DNA from: a virus
Direction: 5' to 3' (one strand)
Length of the DNA stretch: 64,000 bases
Virus record (IMG/VR): IMGVR_UViG_3300025669_000020
Span: 41,614-105,613 of that record
Below the pieces are notes generated by a model. The model worked only from the letters and a program-made list of their open reading frames with translations, searched no databases and was not told the DNA's origin. A program made the translations under genes and the position numbers. Below, piece after piece: positions 8,155-15,807 of this stretch. How positions within the stretch are numbered: the stretch's first letter is position 1; each line of letters begins with the position of its first letter.

Positions 8155-8586
8155 ATGGCAGCCACCAGGCTCGGACTCGAATCCACCTACCGTTCCCCCT
8201 CCACGGGGTCGGTCTACTACACCTTCATTATCACCTCCGACGTGTCGGGGAACGTGTCGGTACGGGACATCCAAGGCCCCTATGGGCTCATTGTGGACAC
8301 CCTGACCGATGTTCCCTCCTCCGTCATTGCGGACATCACAACCGCTATCAACGCAGTGGAGGCCATTTTGGCTGGCATCTCTTCCACCAGTGGCAGCGTG
8401 ACGTTCGCAGCCGAGACTTCCCAGGCAGTGGTGTTCAGCACCGCTCTGGCTGACGCCACCTACCGCGTCTACACCAATACGGCGGAGTTCGTGCCTGTGA
8501 AGATCACGAGCAAGGCTACCACTGGGTTCACCATCGAAATCGGTGTGACCTTCACCGGAACCGTCTACTACGACGTGCTCGTGTAG
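8155..8586 (+). CDS. Virion protein, fibre-type C-terminal beta domain
   Basis: A 143-aa protein with start codon immediately after the previous stop. It is Thr/Ser/Val-rich. Its last 65 residues (VVFSTALADATYRVY...TTGFTIEIGVTFTGTVYYDVLV) resemble the small beta-sandwich that ends many tail and head fibres. The next gene ends in a related segment (ITFAVDQPDTDYAVF...FVITTSGNITGSLFYTV). Likely exposed on the virion. Confidence 0.6.
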   Translation: MAATRLGLESTYRSPSTGSVYYTFIITSDVSGNVSVRDIQGPYGLIVDTLTDVPSSVIADITTAINAVEAILAGISSTSGSVTFAAETSQAVVFSTALADATYRVYTNTAEFVPVKITSKATTGFTIEIGVTFTGTVYYDVLV

Positions 8587-8596
8587 AGAGGGCCTG

Positions 8597-9799
8597 ATGG
8601 CACAAACCCCATTCCAAGTAGATGCACTCCAGATCGAGCCGGGCTCTGGTGATACCCTGACAATCAGTCGGGATGCCACTGCAGGAGCGATGAAGCTCCT
8701 CGATGCGGTCCTCACCTCGGGGATCCTACTCCCCGATCTTTCGGGACTGCGGAACATCACGGGTGTTCATATCGTCGGTTCAGCTGGGACAGGAGCCAAG
8801 TACACCGCAATCCAAGACGGTGTCGACGCCGTGGCTGTTACGGCGGACGTGGATGCCCCTGAGCTGGTCCTGGTCCTCACCGGGGTCTACACCGAGAACC
8901 TGCTCATCCAGAAGGATGGGGTCGTCATCATGGGCCAGGGCCTGGTCCGGGTCACCCCCGACAACACCGCCAGTCCTACTGTGACCATCTCGACAGCGGT
9001 CGGCACGACACCGAACTACACGATGTTGAAGAACCTCACCGTGGAGCATCCCACCGCCGGCGAGGTTTGTGTCTCTATCGCGGGGGGAGCCGCCTCCGTT
9101 GTGGGCTCCACAGGCATCTACATCGATGGCTGCAACATCGTGGCCTCAGGGGTAGGCACCTATCAGGTGGATGCAGACACCGTGAACAACGTCTACATCC
9201 GGGGTGGCACCTGGGCAGGTTCCAGTTCCAGTGCTGTCTGTCAGGCTGCCAACTGTGCCCTCTTCTATGTGTCCAACGTGGAAGAGACACAGAACTTCCA
9301 GGTCAGCTACGACACCGCTGCTGCCCGCCCGCTGACCACCACGTCGGCTTACCGGCTGTGGAACCTGGGGTCTGCAACAGACCTCCTCTCCAGCCTCTCC
9401 GGTGCAGGTAGCCTGACCATCAGTGGCTGCCCCTCCATGGGGAATGTGGCCCAGGCAGGGGACAGAGCCCTGACCCTCAACTACAGCCGCGTTGGAACCC
9501 TCACCCTGGACGACACTACCGCAGGAACCTTGTTGGGTTCGACACGGGGTGTGGCTGCTGGAAACGGCACCCTCCAAGAGGACTCCCTGACCAGCACCTC
9601 GGTGTTTGCGGCAGAGGGGGTGGCAGGCAAGACCATCACCTTCGCAGTGGATCAGCCTGACACGGACTACGCTGTGTTCCTGGACTGGACGGGCACAGAA
9701 TCCGTGCGTGTGTCCAGCAAGACAGCTGCCAACTTCGTCATCACCACATCTGGCAACATCACCGGGTCGTTGTTCTACACCGTCAACCGGGAGATCTGA
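8597..9799 (+). CDS. Beta-helix fibre/spike-like virion protein
   Basis: A 400-aa protein. After a 50-aa head, residues about 60-310 show repeating short beta strands with turns (VVIMGQGLVRVT, MLKNLTVEHP, GIYIDGCNIV, NVYIRGGTW), the pattern of right-handed parallel beta-helix tailspikes. The C-terminal 75 residues resemble the fibre tip domain of the upstream gene. Such proteins bind or degrade host surface glycans; no catalytic residue can be assigned here. Good ribosome site agagagggcctg upstream. Confidence 0.6.
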   Translation: MAQTPFQVDALQIEPGSGDTLTISRDATAGAMKLLDAVLTSGILLPDLSGLRNITGVHIVGSAGTGAKYTAIQDGVDAVAVTADVDAPELVLVLTGVYTENLLIQKDGVVIMGQGLVRVTPDNTASPTVTISTAVGTTPNYTMLKNLTVEHPTAGEVCVSIAGGAASVVGSTGIYIDGCNIVASGVGTYQVDADTVNNVYIRGGTWAGSSSSAVCQAANCALFYVSNVEETQNFQVSYDTAAARPLTTTSAYRLWNLGSATDLLSSLSGAGSLTISGCPSMGNVAQAGDRALTLNYSRVGTLTLDDTTAGTLLGSTRGVAAGNGTLQEDSLTSTSVFAAEGVAGKTITFAVDQPDTDYAVFLDWTGTESVRVSSKTAANFVITTSGNITGSLFYTVNREI

Positions 9800-9801
9800 T
9801 C

Positions 9802-10092
9802 ATGAGCCTTCGCAAGAACCTCATTCGCCTCGCACACACCAACCCTGAGTTGCGCCCCCAGCTGCTCCCCATTCTGAAGGGCTCCGCCTATGATGGGAAC
9901 GCTGACGGCAAGCCTATCTATGACCACGATATCGATCATGGGTACGGGCAGCCTTTGGCTGGTGGCACCGACGTGATGCGTCGTCTGCAGAACCAGTACC
10001 GGAAGGAGCAGGGTCGCCCCGAGCGCCCTGCAAACCCCGAAATCCCCAAGATGGCTTCCCGTGTTGCTCTGCGGCATCTCGACAGGAAGTAG
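9802..10092 (+). CDS. Small protein with both recurring tags
   Basis: A 96-aa protein directly behind the spike gene. Residues 7-26 (LIRLAHTNPELRPQLLPILK) match tags in the genes at 50763 and 61732. The last 13 residues contain SRVALRHLDRK, the RVA-type tag. The middle is Gly/Asp/Pro-rich. No enzyme motif. It is the only protein here with one tag at each end. Confidence 0.65.
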   Translation: MSLRKNLIRLAHTNPELRPQLLPILKGSAYDGNADGKPIYDHDIDHGYGQPLAGGTDVMRRLQNQYRKEQGRPERPANPEIPKMASRVALRHLDRK

Positions 10093-10101
10093 GAGAACAC
10101 C

Positions 10102-10683
10102 ATGTCCAACAACGATGAATTCTGGGACGGTCTGATTATGGCTAGTTCCGATGTGGGGATTGGGGATGTGCACCTCCCCAATCTCAGTGAGACCACCATG
10201 AAGGGGAAGGAGATGGGGAAGGGGTTCTTCGAATCCGTCCAGAGCCTAACTCAGGCGGGAGCCGCTAAGAACGCACTCCAGCTGCCCATCGCAGCTGGTA
10301 GTCGTGTGCGGTTCAAGGCCAACACGGGTTCCCTGTTGACCTACGAGAACCCCCCCGAGCCGAACGCCGAGGGTGATGTGGTGACTGTGCGTTCTGCCTC
10401 TGGCAACATCACTTCCCATGACGGGTTGGTGTTTGTCCAGTGGAAGGACAGGTTCATGCCTATTCACGCGGAGCACCTGGAGAAGGTGGCCAACCAGATG
10501 CGGCAGGGTAGCCCCCACCGTGTCCGCGTCGCCTGTCTCGGGGACCTCCAGGACTTCCTGAAGGTCAGCCAGGACACCCTGGTGCACAAGGCCACCAAGG
10601 ATCTGTGGTCGCTCCGTGCAGACGGAGAAGGCTTCGTTATCGAGCGGCTCTTCGACACGGAAGGGAACGCTCTACAGGTGTGA
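10102..10683 (+). CDS. Hypothetical phage protein, KOW/SH3-like
   Basis: A 193-aa protein with aggag ribosome site. Residues 65-120 (GSRVRFKANTG...GDVVTVRSASG...VFVQWKDRFMPIHAEHL) look like a small SH3/KOW-type barrel. The C-terminal part (LKVSQDTLVHKATKDLWSL...FVIERLFD) resembles a conserved phage segment with no known role. Context between fibre and packaging genes suggests a virion or assembly protein. Confidence 0.6.
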   Translation: MSNNDEFWDGLIMASSDVGIGDVHLPNLSETTMKGKEMGKGFFESVQSLTQAGAAKNALQLPIAAGSRVRFKANTGSLLTYENPPEPNAEGDVVTVRSASGNITSHDGLVFVQWKDRFMPIHAEHLEKVANQMRQGSPHRVRVACLGDLQDFLKVSQDTLVHKATKDLWSLRADGEGFVIERLFDTEGNALQV

Positions 10684-10714
10684 GACACACGGACTGTGCG
10701 CGTCATTTATATGG

Positions 10715-10720
10715 CTATAG
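10715..10720 (+). promoter_or_regulatory. CTATAG box, possible late-type -10 element
   Basis: ctatag 35 nt upstream of ATG 10750 in a 66-nt gap between genes. The same box recurs before other gapped genes. No -35 hexamer is seen at the right distance. Confidence 0.35.
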
Positions 10721-10749
10721 GCTGGCCTGGGTAGAACAGGGAGTCGCCC

Positions 10750-11361
10750 ATGGTTGAGAAGCCCCTTGCAGCCCGTGTTGCTTCCAGGCACCTGGAAGGA
10801 CACCACAATCCGCAGACGCGGACGGCGGGTGAAGTACGCTTCATCAAGGACCGTGGTTCTGATCACAACGAGTGGGGCTGGGGAACTCCGGGCCCTTCGG
10901 AACGTGAGATCAACCATGAGTTTGTCTTCAACGCCAAGTACCTGAAGCCCCTCGCTCAGTCCCTCCGCGCTGCCCTCATGGCTCTTGGCCACACCACCAG
11001 TGCCCACACCCAGTTCGTGAAGCTCAAGAGCCGCAACGTGTCCCCTGATGGGAACCTGGGTGGCAAGGGCTACATCCAGAAGATTGCTGACATGCGCCGC
11101 CAGTTGATGAACTGCATCGAGGCGTTGTCCTCTTTCACGGATACCGTGTACGATGAGCTGGCTGCCCCTCACTGGGATCCCGCCGAAGATGTGCTCTCTC
11201 CCCGTGATCGTGATGAGGTCAAGGAAATCATCGATGATGCCGAGGAGATCAAGCTGGATCCCAAGGAATGGGCAGAGGATGAAGAGGCGGAGATGGACAG
11301 TGCCAAGGGGAACGGCGTCGGCAAAGTCGCAGCCCTCTACATGGCTCGGAGGAACGCATGA
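10750..11361 (+). CDS. Hypothetical helical protein with RVA tags at both ends
   Basis: A 203-aa protein. Residues 8-17 (ARVASRHLEG) and the C-terminus (GKVAALYMARR) both fit the RVA-type tag. The body is mainly helical and charged, without recognised motif. Its stop overlaps the next start (ATGA at 11358), tying it to the 926-aa protein. Likely virion-associated by position. Confidence 0.6.
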   Translation: MVEKPLAARVASRHLEGHHNPQTRTAGEVRFIKDRGSDHNEWGWGTPGPSEREINHEFVFNAKYLKPLAQSLRAALMALGHTTSAHTQFVKLKSRNVSPDGNLGGKGYIQKIADMRRQLMNCIEALSSFTDTVYDELAAPHWDPAEDVLSPRDRDEVKEIIDDAEEIKLDPKEWAEDEEAEMDSAKGNGVGKVAALYMARRNA

Positions 11362-14138
11362 GCAATGACAAGCACCTCGATGTGCTGGGCGAATCCCATC
11401 TCCCGGATGACATCTGGACCCCTACAGAGGGTGAGAACTATGGGCTCGATGGATACCCTGACATGGACTACGGTTCAGGGGTACTCCACGGGAATCCCAA
11501 CGTCTCCGAGACAGTCCCCCGTATGGACGAGGGTGTTCTTGCAGACATCGTAGACGGTGCTCCTGATGGGCAGGTGTTTGGCCCCTTGGGTGACATCGCG
11601 GATATGATGAAGCAATCCTCTCTCCCAGACCTGACTTGGCTGGAAGTAGATGAGCAGGATGCCACCAGGCTCCCCGTCAATCCCGTTGACCAGAGCATCC
11701 CCGAGCTGGAAGAGGCTTGGGGTGTAGACCGCCGTTCTGATGGTGTCCACCTGATCCCCAATGTGGATCTGGAGAAGGCAGCCTATGAAAAGGCTCTCAA
11801 GGATGGCGATGTACGCCCTGTCCGCACCAGAGCCGCACTCCTGAACATTGTGCGGAAGGCCATGCGACGCTCCGCCGCCGGCGTCCCCTTCGAGGACATC
11901 GAGGCAGAGGTTCAGGAGACCCTGGGAGACGATCTCCCCCTGGTGCAGAAGCACCTCCAGCTCATCCGTGATGGGCATGACCTCTCAGGGCGTGTCTTCA
12001 TCCATGCAGACGCCTACCCGGGTTGTGCCAATGGGGACTGGACAGAGGCAGTCAAGAAGGTGGCTTCGGGCTCCCGCTATGTGGTAGCCGGTTCCTCCTG
12101 TGCCAACTGCGTTCAGAACCTCAGTGGTTCCTGCTCTGTGTTCAAGAAGAAGCTCGTAGCTTCTGTCCCCTGGGACGATGCCTTGGAGCATTACAGTCCT
12201 GAGCTGGAAGCAGCAGGCCGCAAGGTCGCTTCCGGCAACCCCAAGGCAGCCTTGAGGGCAGCCTTCGCCCAGGCCCCCGAGGGCATGGGATTCATCCAGA
12301 GGCACAAGCCTGTACACGTCACCCCCTCCGAGCGTATCTCCGCAGAGGAGGCTCACCGTGAGGTGCAGGCTGCCAAGACTGAGCGCCGGGTCTACACCCC
12401 CGCTGACAAGCAAGAAGCTCGGAAACTCCATGCTGCCCGTATCCGGGTAGCTCGCTGGGTTCAGCAGGGCCTCTTGGACAAGACGGCAGCTACCCGGATC
12501 GTGGCCCAGGCCAACCCCAAGGTCATGCTGGAGCAGGCAGTTTCCCGCATGGTGGCTTCCAACGGTTCCGCTGCGTACTCGGGCCTGGTGAATGACACCC
12601 GTGCTCCTGACATGGCGGGAGACGAGGCGTGGGAGCGTCTTGGTTCCGTGGCACCTCTCCCAGCGGTCAAGCTGTCCCGTGCTCAGGTGCACAAGCAGAT
12701 CGCAAGGTGGGCTCGCACTGGACTCCTGGACAAGGGCTCTGTGCAGAAGCTGGCCCGCTCCCTGGCAGAACCCCGTGATGTCCTGCGGACAGCGGCGATC
12801 CTGGCCTCCGCAACTACCACAGGTGAATACTCGGGTGCGGTCAACAACATGCACGGCACCGAGGTCTCACAGGACCATGCGTGGAAGCTTCTCCGTGAAG
12901 CAGAGGACCATGCAGCCAAGGCAACAGCAGCCATCGTGGCTGAAGTTGAGCGCCGCGAGTTCCAGGCGTCCCGCGCTGGGAAGCACATGGCCCGTGTGCA
13001 GGTGAAGGTGGCGAAGATCGAGGAAGCCATCAACCGTGGTGTGGTGGGAAGAAATCTCCTGAATCTCATTCAGGAGACCATCCGTCCCGACGATCACGAC
13101 ATGGCAATCCCTCTCCTGGATCCCATCCTTCAGCGGACTGGTGCTCTGGAGAAGGAGATCCAGACCGTCCATGACTACTCCGGTGTGGATAACAAGCGGG
13201 CATCCGAGGATGTCACCTCCGCGGATGCCTGGAAGCATTTGTTCACGACTGCCGATGTGGCTCAGCAGAAGGCAGCCAGGATTCAGGAGTCCCGTACCGC
13301 GAGGGTTTCTCTCACCATCGAACGCAAGGTCGTCCAGGTCAAGGAGGCTATCGAGCGTGGTGCAAGAGGGCAGGCCCTCCGTAAGATCATCGCCCGCACC
13401 TTCCTGAAGGATGAGATTCCCCAGGCAGCCACTTTGCTGAACCCTCTCCTTGAGAAGACGGGGGCTCTGTCGGAGTCCTCTACTCAGGAATACCAGGGTG
13501 CCAAGTTCGAGCGGGCTGTGGGTCGTAAGGCCGAAGCTGTCCCACTCCCGAAGGAAGTGCGCGGTGTGCTTCGCTGGGCCCGGCAGAAGATGTCGGAAGG
13601 CAACGTCGGAAACCAGCTGGATGAGCTGTTGTCGATGCGGTTCTCTCCCCGTGTGCTCACAGCCGCGCAGGGAGCCCTCCAGGATGCCCGTGGGCGTCAC
13701 GAAGGGCTCGCAGGCATACTCTATGTGGATGCGTCCGCCTATGCCTCAGAGAGGGGCACAAAGGGTTGTGAGCACGGTGCCGTCAAGCACCGCGCCAATA
13801 CCCTGAAGGCTGTTCTGCAGATGGACAGGTGTGCTTCCTGCTCCCTGCGGAATGTAGGCTCCGATGGCACACCCCGTTGCCAGACCTACAAGAAGGCTCT
13901 GATCTCCGAGCTTACACCAGAGGAAGCCTCGGGTCTCCAGGCGGAGAACATCCGCATGGCCAATGCCCCTGACCAGGAAGTCACAGCCTCTCTGTTCACT
14001 CCCATGGGCAACCTGTTCAACCAGGCGGAGTTCAGCTTGAGCAGCGGTGAGTATGACGACATTTCGGTCGAAGATGCTCCTGACATCAAGAAGCTGGGTG
14101 ACGTGCTCTTTGGTGGTTTGCACCTGTCAGAGGACTGA
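11358..14138 (+). CDS. 926-aa internally duplicated protein, unknown function
   Basis: It contains several internal repeats. A Cys module occurs twice: residues 211-268 (C223, C248, C251, C259) and 785-849 (C804, C825, C828, C841), each starting with an xVxxDAxAY strand and ending KKxL. A helical unit occurs twice (about 548-598 and 657-705, AKIEEAINRGVVGRNLL versus VQVKEAIERGARGQALR). A YSG/AWK unit occurs about four times (407-428, 490-514, 606-630, from 711). Another pair is RVARWVQQGLLDK / IARWARTGLLDK. It lies upstream of terminase; role unknown, probably structural or internal. Confidence 0.65.
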   Translation: MSNDKHLDVLGESHLPDDIWTPTEGENYGLDGYPDMDYGSGVLHGNPNVSETVPRMDEGVLADIVDGAPDGQVFGPLGDIADMMKQSSLPDLTWLEVDEQDATRLPVNPVDQSIPELEEAWGVDRRSDGVHLIPNVDLEKAAYEKALKDGDVRPVRTRAALLNIVRKAMRRSAAGVPFEDIEAEVQETLGDDLPLVQKHLQLIRDGHDLSGRVFIHADAYPGCANGDWTEAVKKVASGSRYVVAGSSCANCVQNLSGSCSVFKKKLVASVPWDDALEHYSPELEAAGRKVASGNPKAALRAAFAQAPEGMGFIQRHKPVHVTPSERISAEEAHREVQAAKTERRVYTPADKQEARKLHAARIRVARWVQQGLLDKTAATRIVAQANPKVMLEQAVSRMVASNGSAAYSGLVNDTRAPDMAGDEAWERLGSVAPLPAVKLSRAQVHKQIARWARTGLLDKGSVQKLARSLAEPRDVLRTAAILASATTTGEYSGAVNNMHGTEVSQDHAWKLLREAEDHAAKATAAIVAEVERREFQASRAGKHMARVQVKVAKIEEAINRGVVGRNLLNLIQETIRPDDHDMAIPLLDPILQRTGALEKEIQTVHDYSGVDNKRASEDVTSADAWKHLFTTADVAQQKAARIQESRTARVSLTIERKVVQVKEAIERGARGQALRKIIARTFLKDEIPQAATLLNPLLEKTGALSESSTQEYQGAKFERAVGRKAEAVPLPKEVRGVLRWARQKMSEGNVGNQLDELLSMRFSPRVLTAAQGALQDARGRHEGLAGILYVDASAYASERGTKGCEHGAVKHRANTLKAVLQMDRCASCSLRNVGSDGTPRCQTYKKALISELTPEEASGLQAENIRMANAPDQEVTASLFTPMGNLFNQAEFSLSSGEYDDISVEDAPDIKKLGDVLFGGLHLSED

Positions 14139-14189
14139 GTTCCCCAAGGGCTCCCAGTTTCCTTTCAAACGCCTTGAAATTACGGGTAA

Positions 14190-14219
14190 TTGCAGGTTTG
14201 TAAGGTTTCGCGGTAGAAT
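14190..14219 (+). promoter_or_regulatory. Sigma-70-like promoter before the 14253 gene
   Basis: ttgcag (14190-14195), an 18-nt spacer and tagaat (14214-14219). It is 34 nt upstream of ATG 14253, in a 114-nt gap, and close to a bacterial -35/-10 pair. Confidence 0.4.
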
Positions 14220-14252
14220 CTCTATCTACAAAGGTAGGTGGAGGCTTCCATC

Positions 14253-15137
14253 ATGGCCAAGCAGATTTCAGCACAGCCCGAGTTCAACATCCTGGTAGCA
14301 AACCTTGAGGGTGGGGGTGATCCCAGCCAGGGTACTACGGGAAACCCCGTAAAGATTCGGACGGGGTTCACACGGCAGCTGTTCCCCGAGCGGGGAGCAG
14401 GCAGCCAGGAGCCTCGTGCTCTGAGTCTCAAGACTCCGGGTTTGGGGACGAAGCAGGGTCTTGTGGAGTACACCACCGCGGGCATCCCCGTTCCCTGCTC
14501 CGCCACGGTCACGGTTTCCAGCTCAGTGTTCACGGACCCCGCGATTCTCTATGTAGGGGACTACACCGTCACCTCCGGTGAGGACTTCGCTGTTGCGGGG
14601 ACTGCATATGTAGGTGAGGACATCACCAACACGCCTCCTAATGGTGCCTTGGTGGTCTTCTCAACAGCGGGGCCCAACCTCATCAACGTCCCCGCCAACC
14701 TTCCCATCACACCAGGTTCCGTAACTATCCGCTGGACTTCAGGTGCGGGCAGGACTCAGCTCGATGATGGTGCAGGTGGGTTCACGGGTGATGGAGTTCC
14801 TGGTAGCTCTACCATTGACTACGTCACAGGAGCAATTACCGTGGACACCACGGGTCTTCCTCCTGCCGGCGGTACATTCATCCTCGTCAACTACACCGCT
14901 CTGACAGCAGGCGACACCGCTCTTTTGTTGGCAGCCGCCATCACCGCTCTTCCCAGTTTCACAGCCACGGCTCTTGCTGCTGTCGTCACTGTGGTGGGCC
15001 CCGCTGGACCCTCCGGGAACAACCTCCTGTTGGAGGGGTACTACACAGGGGTGGTGACCAACTACACATTCAATCCCACCAACGGCTTCTTTGGGTCGGC
15101 GGAGCCCACGATTGGGCCCCCCACCATTCTGACGTAG
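14253..15137 (+). CDS. Virion structural protein, beta-rich
   Basis: A 294-aa protein; ATG 14253 has a ggtggagg site 9 nt upstream. It is rich in Thr, Gly, Ala and Val. The C-terminal half contains a domain (DTALLLAAAITALPSF...AVVTVVGPAG...NNLLL) of the kind repeated in phage tail and baseplate proteins, where short helices alternate with strands. A similar segment is inserted in the terminase. No function beyond virion structure can be given. Confidence 0.6.
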   Translation: MAKQISAQPEFNILVANLEGGGDPSQGTTGNPVKIRTGFTRQLFPERGAGSQEPRALSLKTPGLGTKQGLVEYTTAGIPVPCSATVTVSSSVFTDPAILYVGDYTVTSGEDFAVAGTAYVGEDITNTPPNGALVVFSTAGPNLINVPANLPITPGSVTIRWTSGAGRTQLDDGAGGFTGDGVPGSSTIDYVTGAITVDTTGLPPAGGTFILVNYTALTAGDTALLLAAAITALPSFTATALAAVVTVVGPAGPSGNNLLLEGYYTGVVTNYTFNPTNGFFGSAEPTIGPPTILT

Positions 15138-15145
15138 GAGGTTTC

Positions 15146-15799
15146 ATGCCTACCACTCAGCAGATTCTTGCTACGCTCCCCTCGGACACTACTCGTGTCC
15201 AGGTGCAGAACACTATGGGCAAGACCAAGTACAAGGCCCCTTCCGAGGTGCTGCCTTCTGATACGATCCAGTTCAACAGTGCTGGTGACCCCATTGTGAT
15301 GACTAGCCTCCCTGGTCGCCGCCCGCAGGCTGCCCCGCAGGCTATCAATACTGCCACCGCAGCGGTAGTGCAGCACAAGGAAGACAGCATGAAGAAGGAC
15401 CCCCTTCTTCGGTCTGTCACGGACGACCCACACAGTCTAGAAGTGCTGGACGGCATCATCACGGGCATCTCCGAGGAAGCTGCCTCCTTGCACTTCGAGC
15501 GTCAGGAAGCAGACCGTCGCGGGAATGAAACCAGCAAGATTTCCTTGCGGCGTGTCAATGCCCTGAAGGCAGCAGCCGACGTGTACCTGAAGCGTCGTGA
15601 ACAGCTGTCCTCCGGGGTGGTGGATCTGGATGGGCCCGCTTTCGAGAAGGTCTTCCTGTTCATCATCGAGACCATCCGTAACAGCATGACTGAGTCAGGA
15701 GTGCCCTACGAGCAGGTGGATGCTCTGTTCTCCAAGGTTGCCAAGCAGTTCGATGCAGGGTGGCAGGCGGAGGCCCGAGTCCGCATGGCTCAGAAGTAG
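15146..15799 (+). CDS. Possible terminase small subunit
   Basis: A 217-aa protein with a taggagg ribosome site, directly upstream of the large terminase. The N-terminal 75 residues are low-complexity. Residues 90-215 are helical (SLRRVNALKAAADVYLKRR, then a helix pair around VFLFIIETIRNSM). Position and helix-rich build suit a DNA-recognition small subunit, but no clear helix-turn-helix is seen. Confidence 0.4.
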   Translation: MPTTQQILATLPSDTTRVQVQNTMGKTKYKAPSEVLPSDTIQFNSAGDPIVMTSLPGRRPQAAPQAINTATAAVVQHKEDSMKKDPLLRSVTDDPHSLEVLDGIITGISEEAASLHFERQEADRRGNETSKISLRRVNALKAAADVYLKRREQLSSGVVDLDGPAFEKVFLFIIETIRNSMTESGVPYEQVDALFSKVAKQFDAGWQAEARVRMAQK

Positions 15800-15807
15800 G
15801 CTACACC

